From assembly GCA_023264915.1 (NCBI GenBank), contig JAHFUU010000034.1, forward strand, positions 1 to 11,393: 11,393 bases of DNA, read 5' to 3'. Numbering within the stretch: the stretch's first letter is position 1; each line of letters opens with the position of its first letter. The translations under genes and the position numbers were made by a program. The notes under the pieces were generated by a model that saw only the letters and a program-made list of their open reading frames with translations, was not told the DNA's origin and did no database searches. Below are positions 6,338-11,393 of the stretch, piece by piece. This stretch comes from Microthrixaceae bacterium. Lineage in GTDB: Bacteria > Actinomycetota > Acidimicrobiia > Acidimicrobiales > Acidimicrobilacustridaceae.

Positions 6338-8368
6338 ATGTCTGACTGTGGATGTGCCGAGCCCTCCCGCTCGCAAGGTGGGAACGCTGTTGAGGGCTCG
6401 TCTGAGCCGGCCCTGGCATCAGGGGTCGAGCGTGTCGGCGGGGCCACTGAGCCCGGTGAGCGCTCGAGCGGTGCCTGGATTGTGAGGCTGGTGCAGGTCG
6501 CGGTGCTTGCGGTTCCTGTGGGCATGGTCGTCGGGGGGGGGTGGGAGAAGCGGATGGTCGTCGATGACGGGTTCATCTACTTCCGGATCGTGGACCAGCT
6601 GCTCGCCGGCCACGGGCCCGTGTTCAACGCGGGGCAGCGGGTCGAGGTGTTCACCAGCCCGGCCTGGTTGGGCGCTTTGGCCACGGGCCGGGCCCTCTTC
6701 GGTTGGGTAGCCACCAACAGCGAGATCGCCGTGGTCGAGGGAATCGCCTTGATGGCATGCGCGGTCGGGTTCGCCGAGGCTGGTGCGATCCGGTTGGCGC
6801 AGGCCTTGGGGGCGACATCCCCGGGTCTGGCGCTGGACGGTACGCCAGGTGCCGGACTTCGCGTTGATGCAGCCCCAGATCGGGCATCGGCTGTCGACGG
6901 CGTTGCTTTCGCGACGTCGGGGCTGTCCCCGACATCGAGGTTCAGGGGTCGCTCGTTGTATGTGCCTGCGGGCGCGCTGGTGCTTGCCGCCTTCCCGCCC
7001 ATGTGGCACTGGGCGACCTCGGGCCTCGACACGGCCCTGTTCCTGTGCTGGATCTCAGGGTCCTTCTTCGCTCTGGCCGCCTACGCTCGTCGGCTCGGCG
7101 CAGCCGCGGACCATGACGGTCCTCGCACCTGGCGCGAGGTGGCACGGACCGTCGCCGTGGCGCTGCTCGTCGGCTCGGGGTGGTTGGTGCGGCCAGATGC
7201 CGTGGTGTTCTCGTTCATGTTCCTGGCGACACTCGCAGCCCTTCAGCCGCGGCCCAGGTCTGGCTTCGCGGTGGTCTGTGCCGGGGTTGCGCCCTCTGTC
7301 GCGTATCAGCTCTTCCGCATGGGCTACTTCGCGAACTTGGTCCCCAACGTCGCTTTGGCGAAGCAGGCCGATCAGAGCGCTTGGGGGCGCGGATTGGACT
7401 ACTTGAACGACACGGCTTCGACCTACTCGATGTGGCCGATCGCAGTCTTGCTGGCGGCTCTGGTCACCCCCGTGCTGTGGCGTCACCGGGGCGAAGCCGT
7501 CAACGGACCCGTGACGAGGGCGCGCGTGGTCCTCGTGGCCGTCGCTCCGCTGCTGGCCGGCTTGTTGCACGCTCTGTGGGTCGCCCGAGTCGGTGGCGAC
7601 TACCTTCACGCCAGGTTCGCCCTTCCGGCGATCTTTGCCCTGTCGTTGCCCGCGGCAGCCGTCGAGCTCCCCCTCGATCTGTCGGGGCTGCCCCGGGCGC
7701 AACGCGTGGCGGCGGCGTTGGCTGCCGCCCTGATGGTTCCACTCGTCGGCTGGTCATGGGTCGAGTCGAGCAGCCACGGTCTCCTTCGTCCAGATGACGA
7801 GGGACAGCGGCCGTCTTACCTCTTCCTGGGCACCTCCACCAACGCGACCGAGCTGTCTGACTACCCGATGCTCTCCCAGTACGGCTATGACCTGAAGGAT
7901 CAAGGGCTCCGCGGCGAGAACGTCCTGGTCGACACGACCACGGGCAGCCACGTGATCGCGTCAGCCCCCAGGTGGGGGACGGTCGGCTACTTCGGCTCCA
8001 TCGGCGCTGGCGCTGCTGCTGCCGGCCCCGATGTCTGGGTGATCGACGGACTTGGACTGGCCGACCAGATCGGGTCTCGCATGCCGGTGTCCGGCTCGCT
8101 GCCCGGGCATCAGAAGGCGCTCCCGTTCGCTGTGGCAGAGGCGCGCTTCGCACTTGCTGAGCCTGCACCCGGGTCCGACGCCGCGGCCGTGCGTCGGGCG
8201 CTGGGTTGTGGCGACCTGTCCGAGCTCATCGACGCGACCGAATCACCGCTCACGCCGGGAAGGTTCTTGAGCAACCTGATCGCCGCTCCTCGGCTTGCGC
8301 GCATGGAGATCCCCTCGAGGGGCGTCGACATGGAAGCGAAGTTCTGCCCGCGGAGCGCCTCTGGCTGA
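6338..8368 (+). CDS. aftB: AftB-like terminal beta-(1,2)-arabinofuranosyltransferase (GT-C fold)
   Basis: A 676-residue polytopic membrane protein. Recognition is from recalled similarity along the whole length to mycobacterial AftB (Rv3805c, family GT89). The first external loop has DDGFIYFR...GHGPVFNAGQRVE (DD at 76-77). The middle has VAYQLFRMGY...LVPNVALAK (321-342) and VGGDYLHARFALP (418-430). The C-terminal external domain has VWVIDGLGLADQI (566-578) and PLTPGRFLSNL (637-647). AftB transfers arabinofuranose from decaprenyl-phosphoryl-arabinose to cap the arabinan of arabinogalactan and lipoarabinomannan; the conserved acidic pair in the first loop is the expected catalytic site. Residues 1-46 are a disordered N-terminal leader, and residues about 160-205 are a longer loop than in the mycobacterial protein. 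The start is ATG 6338, 20 nt after the kinase stop, with only a weak GGTGAG adjacent. Nine consecutive Gs at 6533-6541 lie in codons 66-69. The exact acceptor in this organism is unknown. Confidence 0.85.
   Translation: MSDCGCAEPSRSQGGNAVEGSSEPALASGVERVGGATEPGERSSGAWIVRLVQVAVLAVPVGMVVGGGWEKRMVVDDGFIYFRIVDQLLAGHGPVFNAGQRVEVFTSPAWLGALATGRALFGWVATNSEIAVVEGIALMACAVGFAEAGAIRLAQALGATSPGLALDGTPGAGLRVDAAPDRASAVDGVAFATSGLSPTSRFRGRSLYVPAGALVLAAFPPMWHWATSGLDTALFLCWISGSFFALAAYARRLGAAADHDGPRTWREVARTVAVALLVGSGWLVRPDAVVFSFMFLATLAALQPRPRSGFAVVCAGVAPSVAYQLFRMGYFANLVPNVALAKQADQSAWGRGLDYLNDTASTYSMWPIAVLLAALVTPVLWRHRGEAVNGPVTRARVVLVAVAPLLAGLLHALWVARVGGDYLHARFALPAIFALSLPAAAVELPLDLSGLPRAQRVAAALAAALMVPLVGWSWVESSSHGLLRPDDEGQRPSYLFLGTSTNATELSDYPMLSQYGYDLKDQGLRGENVLVDTTTGSHVIASAPRWGTVGYFGSIGAGAAAAGPDVWVIDGLGLADQIGSRMPVSGSLPGHQKALPFAVAEARFALAEPAPGSDAAAVRRALGCGDLSELIDATESPLTPGRFLSNLIAAPRLARMEIPSRGVDMEAKFCPRSASG
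6533..6541 (+). repeat. nine-G homopolymer inside aftB
   Basis: GTC GGG GGG GGG TGG encodes V-G-G-G-W at the end of the first membrane helix. Loss or gain of one G would shift the frame near codon 67 of 676. Synonymous GGC/GGT codons, the preferred choice elsewhere in this gene, would have avoided the run. Confidence 0.8.
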
Positions 8369-8422
8369 ACAGCGTCGTGCGCGCGGGTGAGCTCACTCAC
8401 TTCGGGCTTGCGTGCGAACAGC

Positions 8423-8458
8423 GAGCGTCAGCGAGGGAGCGTGGGGGCGCAGCCCCCG
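8423..8458. repeat. dispersed palindromic repeat, copy 1
   Basis: A 36-nt element matching 10257-10292 at 33 of 36 positions. It consists of a GAGCGtCAGCGAGGGaGCG arm followed by the hairpin GGGGGC-GCA-GCCCCC (8443-8457, 6-bp stem). It lies 54 nt after the aftB stop. Similar GC-rich palindromes recur in intergenic DNA of high-GC genomes and can act as terminators or REP-like elements. Confidence 0.6.
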
Positions 8459-8500
8459 AGGGAACTGGCTGGCTTTACCCGGGCTTTGCAGCGCGCTCCC

Positions 8501-8506
8501 TAGGTT
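8501..8506 (+). promoter_or_regulatory. candidate -10 box for the protease gene
   Basis: TAGGTT fits TAnnnT, placed to start transcription near 8513 and give a leader of about 84 nt. No convincing -35 hexamer lies 16-19 nt upstream, so support is weak. Confidence 0.25.
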
Positions 8507-8587
8507 CAGCTCAGACAGACCGCGAGCCTGCCCCGCGCGTCGGGCGCCGAACTGATCGGCGCCGCCCCAGCCAGAAGACACAAGACC

Positions 8588-8592
8588 AAGGA
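8588..8592 (+). promoter_or_regulatory. ribosome binding site of the HtrA-like protease
   Basis: AAGGA lies 4 nt before ATG 8597, within AAGGAAGCC, and supports that start. Confidence 0.5.
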
Positions 8593-8596
8593 AGCC

Positions 8597-10048
8597 ATGA
8601 CGACGATCTGGGAAACAGAACCGGGCCCGAACCCACCGCTGCCACCGGAACCCACTGCACCCCCAGCCACAGAACGGTCGCGTCAGCGCCGGTACCCCTA
8701 CTCGGCTCCGACATCCCCGCCCCCACTCCCTCCGTCCTCCTCCTCTCCTCCCACCGGGCGAGGGCGTGGGCGGCGGGCAGCGACCGCCATGGTCGGGACC
8801 GCCGCCGTGCTGGTAGCCGGTTTCGGTGCTGGCATGTACCTGAACAGACCTGATTCCAATCCGGCGACAGCCGCTGAGCATGCAACCGCGGCCCGCCAGG
8901 AACCGTCGACACCCATGGTGTCAGGATCCACCGACGAGCCGGCTGCCGCAGTCGCCGAAGCACTCGGACCGTCCGTGGTTCAGATCGAGCTCGGTCAGGG
9001 GCTCGGGTCGGGCGTGATCTATGACAAGAGCGGGTTGATCCTCACCAACGCCCATGTGATCGATGCGGGCAGCTCCCAGGACCTGTCCGGAGCTGCGCCG
9101 GGCGTCGCCCCCGGTTCGAGCCCAGGCGCCGCTGGCTCCTCCAAGGGAGACACCGTGAAGGTCCGCTTCCATGATGGATCGACCCTGGACGGGACCGTGC
9201 TTGGCTCAGACAGCCAAGCTGACATCGCCGTCGTGCGGGTCGAGAGCCCCAAGGACCTGCCGGCCGCGCGCCTCGCAACTGACAAGGCCCGTGTCGGCCA
9301 GGTCGCCATCGGAATCGGCAGCCCCTTCGGGCTTCAGGAGACGGTCACGGCGGGCATCGTGAGCGCCGTCGACCGCCCGGTCGCGGGCGAGACCGGGATC
9401 TCGGTGAACATGCTGCAAACCGACGCTCCGATCAACCCCGGCAACTCCGGTGGCGCTCTTGCGAACCGGCGAGGCGAGGTCATCGGGATCAACTCGGCCA
9501 TCTACAGCCGCAACGGTGAGAACAACGGCATCGGTTTCGCGATCCCCATCCAGACGGCCAAAGCGGTCGCGGACAAGATCGTCAAGGGCGAGTCGCTCGA
9601 CCATGGCTATCTCGGCGTGAGCTCCAAGGCCACCACCGGCGGAGAGTCGGGCGCGCTGCTCGCCAACGTCGCTTCCGGTAGTCCGGCAGCCAAGGCGGGG
9701 CTGAAGACCGGCGACGTGGTCACGAGTGTGGACGGAGCCAACATCACCGACCCGGCGGACCTTTCTGCTGCAATCGTGGCCCACAGCCCTGGCGACACCG
9801 TCAGCCTCGAGGTCAGGCGCAATGGCTCCACCGAGACCGTGTCCGTGCAACTCGGCGTACGTCCGGCCCAGTCGTCGGCTGACCCTGGCTCTCAGCCAGG
9901 CGGTAGGAGCACGCCGCGCAACCCGGGTCAGGCAAACCCGGGTCAGGCAAACCCGGGTCAGGGTGACCCGGGCCAGGGCAACCAGCTCGACCCGGGCCAG
10001 TCGATCCCGGGTCGCCAGAGCGGGCGTGGTTCTCGAGGAGGCAACTGA
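8597..10048 (+). CDS. HtrA/DegP-like membrane-anchored serine protease with PDZ domain (PepD-like)
   Basis: 483 residues. Residues 1-60 are a cytoplasmic, Pro/Ser-rich, basic-ended segment, with one membrane helix at about 62-82. The extracytoplasmic trypsin-like domain (about 115-325) has the full triad: H153 in LTNAHVI, D209 in SQADIAVV and S284 in NPGNSGGAL. One PDZ domain follows (about 337-420, with GYLGV and GLKTGDVVTSVDG). A Gly/Ala/Ser/Pro-rich insertion (about 158-184) separates His and Asp. The tail (441-475) is built of NPGQ-type pentapeptides. S1C proteases degrade or refold damaged exported proteins, and in mycobacteria the MprAB-controlled PepD does this under envelope stress. 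Location downstream of a two-component system supports the same use, though a separate promoter is likely. The stop is followed by a small hairpin. Confidence 0.94.
   Translation: MTTIWETEPGPNPPLPPEPTAPPATERSRQRRYPYSAPTSPPPLPPSSSSPPTGRGRGRRAATAMVGTAAVLVAGFGAGMYLNRPDSNPATAAEHATAARQEPSTPMVSGSTDEPAAAVAEALGPSVVQIELGQGLGSGVIYDKSGLILTNAHVIDAGSSQDLSGAAPGVAPGSSPGAAGSSKGDTVKVRFHDGSTLDGTVLGSDSQADIAVVRVESPKDLPAARLATDKARVGQVAIGIGSPFGLQETVTAGIVSAVDRPVAGETGISVNMLQTDAPINPGNSGGALANRRGEVIGINSAIYSRNGENNGIGFAIPIQTAKAVADKIVKGESLDHGYLGVSSKATTGGESGALLANVASGSPAAKAGLKTGDVVTSVDGANITDPADLSAAIVAHSPGDTVSLEVRRNGSTETVSVQLGVRPAQSSADPGSQPGGRSTPRNPGQANPGQANPGQGDPGQGNQLDPGQSIPGRQSGRGSRGGN
9920..10015 (+). repeat. 15-nt tandem repeat encoding NPGQx pentapeptides
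   Basis: In-frame 15-nt units: NPGQA (9920-9934), NPGQA (9935-9949), NPGQG (9950-9964) and DPGQG (9965-9979), then a three-codon break NQL, DPGQS (9989-10003) and IPGR (10004-10015). The first two units are identical at the DNA level; later ones diverge mainly at CCGGGT/CCGGGC. The period is in frame, so copy-number change would alter tail length without breaking the protein. Confidence 0.8.
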
Positions 10049-10061
10049 GAGGCGAAGCCTC
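10049..10061 (+). terminator. small hairpin directly after the protease stop
   Basis: GAGGC-GAA-GCCTC begins at the base after TGA 10046-10048. The GCGAAGC core is an unusually stable mini-hairpin. There is no T-tract, so it may stabilise the 3' end or terminate weakly. Confidence 0.35.
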
Positions 10062-10179
10062 ACGACATCAGATCGGTCGCGCCGGAGGCCAACTCGGAAG
10101 GGGGCTTGGTCTTCGGTGCGGCACGAAACAGATCTCGGATCAGCCCATACGGGTCGACCGAGTTCCCAGCCGGCAGTGG
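10060..10179 (-). CDS. possible small or remnant reading frame, convergent with the protease
   Basis: A minus-strand frame ends at TGA 10060-10062. Its last 40 or so residues (VPLPAGNSVDPYGLIRDLFR onward to ...SGATDLMS) look more protein-like than the shadows around it. The frame is open up to ATG 10296 (78 residues), but the upstream part is Arg/Ala-rich and reads through a strong hairpin. No family is recognised and no ribosome binding site is evident. It may be the C-terminal remnant of a decayed gene, or chance. The coordinates give the credible part only. Confidence 0.2.
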   Translation of the reverse strand, partial: PLPAGNSVDPYGLIRDLFRAAPKTKPPSELASGATDLMS

Positions 10180-10207
10180 CACGCACCTCGGTGCGTGCCA
10201 CTGTTGG
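10170..10207. terminator. long perfect hairpin, probable (bidirectional) terminator
   Basis: CAGTGGCACGCAC-CTCG-GTGCGTGCCACTG gives a 13-bp perfect stem (10174-10203) with a 4-nt loop. Four further pairs outside it (CCGG with TTGG, two of them G-U) extend it to 17 bp. It lies about 120 nt after the protease stop and about 150 nt before ftsY. There is no T-run, as is common for actinobacterial terminators. Confidence 0.5.
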
Positions 10208-10256
10208 TCGTGGGCTCCGTCCGACCGTGCCCGACGCCGGCGATGGGCAGCATCCC

Positions 10257-10292
10257 GAGCGCCAGCGAGGGTGCGGGGGGGCGCAGCCCCCG
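10257..10292. repeat. dispersed palindromic repeat, copy 2
   Basis: 36 nt matching copy 1 (8423-8458) except at three positions, in the same orientation. Its hairpin core is GGGGGC-GCA-GCCCCC (10277-10291), with the G-run extended to seven. It lies about 63 nt before ftsY. Both copies follow a gene end and precede a promoter-like site. Confidence 0.6.
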
Positions 10293-10315
10293 GCAACTAG
10301 AACTAGATCCTCGGG

Positions 10316-10345
10316 CTGACCGTGGTGCCTTGGCTGTCCTAGGCT
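10316..10345 (+). promoter_or_regulatory. candidate ftsY promoter, nearly leaderless
   Basis: CTGACC (10316-10321), an 18-nt spacer, then TAGGCT (10340-10345), a good actinobacterial -10. Transcription would begin at about 10352-10355 and ATG is at 10355, so the mRNA would be leaderless or nearly so. No Shine-Dalgarno precedes the ATG, consistent with this. Confidence 0.5.
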
Positions 10346-10354
10346 GCGCGGGTC

Positions 10355-11393
10355 ATGGAAACCGTGGTTGTCCTGCTGATCGGCGCGGCGCTGGTCCTGG
10401 CCATCCTGGGCGGCAGCCTGCTCGTCGCCCGCCGCAACAAGCGCCGAATCCCTCTCGAACCCCCGCCCGGCGCGCCGGGCATCCCCGAAGAGGTCAAGGA
10501 GGACGTCGCCCGCCGCAAGGCCGAGCTCATCGAGCGCATCGAGCAGGAGGCACACACCGCGCGCGAAGAGGCCGGCCTGTCAGAGGTCGAGGCCAAGCTC
10601 GACAAGAAGAGGCGTCGCCGGAGTGAGGACGACTTGCCTGGGGTGTCGGCCGCTCCCGCTGGCACGCCCCGGGGGCCGGCAGCGCCACGTCCGACGGTTC
10701 CGCCGCCGGAGATGCCCGCGACCGGAGCCGACGAGGAACGAGCCGGCTCCTTGGACGCCGGTGCGCATCTCGACGCCGATGTCGGTCTGGACGCAGGACT
10801 CGGTGCCGATGCGGCTGTCGTCGAGCCGGTCCCGGTCAAGCCGCGGTTCCGCGACCGGCTGAACAAGGCCCGCAGCCGTCTCGCAGGTGTCGTCGGGTCG
10901 CTGCGAAGGGCCAAGATCGACGAAGACGTCTGGGACGAGCTCGAGGAAGCTCTGATCAGCGCGGATGTCGGCATCGAACCGACTCAGGAGCTGCTCGACC
11001 ACCTGCGCGGGCGCGTCCAATCCGAGGGGATGACCGAGGGCGCGCAGCTGCTCGACGCGCTCAAGGACGAGATGAAGCAACGGCTGTCGGGGTACCACGT
11101 CGGCTTGGACTACGCGGCGTCCAAGCCGAGCGTGTGGCTCTTCGTGGGCGTGAACGGTGTCGGCAAGACCACCACCATCGGCAAGATCGGCAAGCGAGAG
11201 GTGCAAGGCGGCAAGGTCGTCGTCATGGCCGCGGGTGACACCTTCCGTGCTGCGGCTGCCGAGCAGCTCCAAACCTGGGCTGAACGAGCGGGGGCTGATC
11301 TCGTCCGTGGCAACGAGGGTGGTGACCCGAGCGCTGTGATCTTCGACGCGATCGCCAGCGCGGCTTCTCACAAGGCTGATCTGGTTCTGGCTG
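10355..11393 (+). CDS. ftsY: signal recognition particle receptor FtsY, 3' end outside window
   Basis: 346 complete codons run off the right edge. FtsY is the SRP-type GTPase that receives ribosome-nascent-chain complexes at the membrane and hands them to SecYEG. An N-terminal membrane helix (3-25) is followed by a basic stretch RRNKRR, then a helical Lys/Glu segment (about 45-90). An Ala/Pro linker and an Asp/Ala-repeated segment (about 132-155) follow. The N domain (about 163-250) includes RFRDRLNKARSRL and DEDVWDELEEALISADVG. The G domain starts with the P-loop GVNGVGKTTT (265-274), then AAGDTFRAAAAEQL (292-305) and GGDPSAV (322-328). The remaining G motifs lie beyond the window. The start is ATG 10355, because the helix begins there and the promoter abuts it. 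The membrane-anchored form is typical of actinobacterial FtsY. Confidence 0.96.
   Translation, partial: METVVVLLIGAALVLAILGGSLLVARRNKRRIPLEPPPGAPGIPEEVKEDVARRKAELIERIEQEAHTAREEAGLSEVEAKLDKKRRRRSEDDLPGVSAAPAGTPRGPAAPRPTVPPPEMPATGADEERAGSLDAGAHLDADVGLDAGLGADAAVVEPVPVKPRFRDRLNKARSRLAGVVGSLRRAKIDEDVWDELEEALISADVGIEPTQELLDHLRGRVQSEGMTEGAQLLDALKDEMKQRLSGYHVGLDYAASKPSVWLFVGVNGVGKTTTIGKIGKREVQGGKVVVMAAGDTFRAAAAEQLQTWAERAGADLVRGNEGGDPSAVIFDAIASAASHKADLVLA

Larger units (their letters stand above)
8369..8596 (+). other. intergenic region between aftB and the HtrA-like protease
   Basis: 228 nt without a credible gene. It holds the 10-nt palindrome GTGAGCTCAC (8387-8396), one copy of the dispersed 36-nt repeat (8423-8458) and a -10-like TAGGTT (8501-8506). 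A GGCGCC word occurs twice, at 8543 and 8558, and can pair as a 6-bp stem in the protease leader. No T-rich terminator is present, so some read-through from the kinase-aftB transcript into the protease gene is possible. Confidence 0.5.
10049..10354 (+). other. 306-nt intergenic region between the protease gene and ftsY
   Basis: In order it holds a mini-hairpin, a short open frame on the minus strand, a 17-bp hairpin, the second dispersed repeat, a short direct repeat ACTAGA-ACTAGA (10296-10307) and a promoter-like pair just before ftsY. No tRNA or other RNA gene was recognised. Confidence 0.5.

Noticed and set aside
6079..7032. Minus-strand frames opposite the kinase end and the start of aftB
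   Set aside because: They are antisense shadows; the plus strand carries the kinase tail and recognisable AftB motifs.
8543..8563. Riboswitch or attenuator in the protease leader (paired GGCGCC words)
   Set aside because: A 6-bp stem from two self-complementary words is expected by chance in GC-rich DNA, and no conserved riboswitch core is visible.
8369..8596. tRNA or small RNA gene between aftB and the protease gene
   Set aside because: No cloverleaf or TTCRANY-type arm could be found; the structure seen is the palindromic repeat.
8423..10292. CRISPR-like pair of repeats
   Set aside because: There are only two copies about 1.8 kb apart with a gene between, and no Cas genes.
9206..10555. 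449-residue minus-strand frame opposite the protease and the start of ftsY
   Set aside because: It runs antisense across two well-supported genes and the intergenic hairpin; the RVCLTRV repeats are the reverse of the NPGQ repeat.

Overview
The window is GC-rich, with coding-strand third positions dominated by G and C. It contains an AftB-type arabinofuranosyltransferase, an FtsY with an N-terminal membrane anchor, and TAnnnT-type -10 boxes placed almost on start codons. Together these point to a high-GC Actinomycetota genome. An acidimicrobial or other non-model lineage is possible, but the genus cannot be read from this sequence. No insertion sequence, CRISPR array, tRNA, rRNA or phage gene was seen; this looks like chromosomal envelope and secretion housekeeping territory.

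Layout. (1) Positions 3-161, plus strand: the tail of a gene entering from the left, with a ferredoxin-like cysteine pattern. (2) Positions 205-3648, minus strand: an operon read moxR (AAA+ ATPase), then a DUF58 protein, then a membrane-anchored VWA protein. The last gene is broken by one in-frame amber codon where relatives carry tyrosine. (3) Positions 3649-4108: a divergent intergenic region with several short direct repeats and a candidate promoter. (4) Positions 4109-8368, plus strand: an OmpR-family response regulator, a HAMP/HisKA sensor kinase and a large GT-C arabinofuranosyltransferase (AftB-like), closely spaced. (5) Positions 8369-8596: an intergenic region with a dispersed palindromic repeat and a possible promoter. 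(6) Positions 8597-10048: an HtrA-like membrane-anchored serine protease with a PDZ domain and a C-terminal NPGQ repeat. (7) Positions 10049-10354: an intergenic region with a 17-bp hairpin, a second copy of the dispersed repeat and a promoter for ftsY. (8) From 10355 to the right edge: the first 346 codons of ftsY.

How the genes fit together. The two-component system followed by an HtrA-type protease resembles the mycobacterial mprA-mprB-pepD envelope-stress locus, but here a cell-wall arabinosyltransferase sits between kinase and protease. The divergent MoxR/DUF58/VWA set is a chaperone-like system often tied to envelope or metal-centre maturation. FtsY is the signal-recognition-particle receptor. 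Functionally the window is about building, inserting and quality-controlling envelope components.

The most unusual points are the amber codon inside the VWA gene and a second amber codon joining an upstream reading frame in frame to the sensor kinase. Others are the AftB insertion in an MprAB-PepD-like locus, a nine-G tract inside aftB, a tight G-quadruplex motif in the DUF58-VWA gap, and a paired 36-nt palindromic repeat in two intergenic regions.
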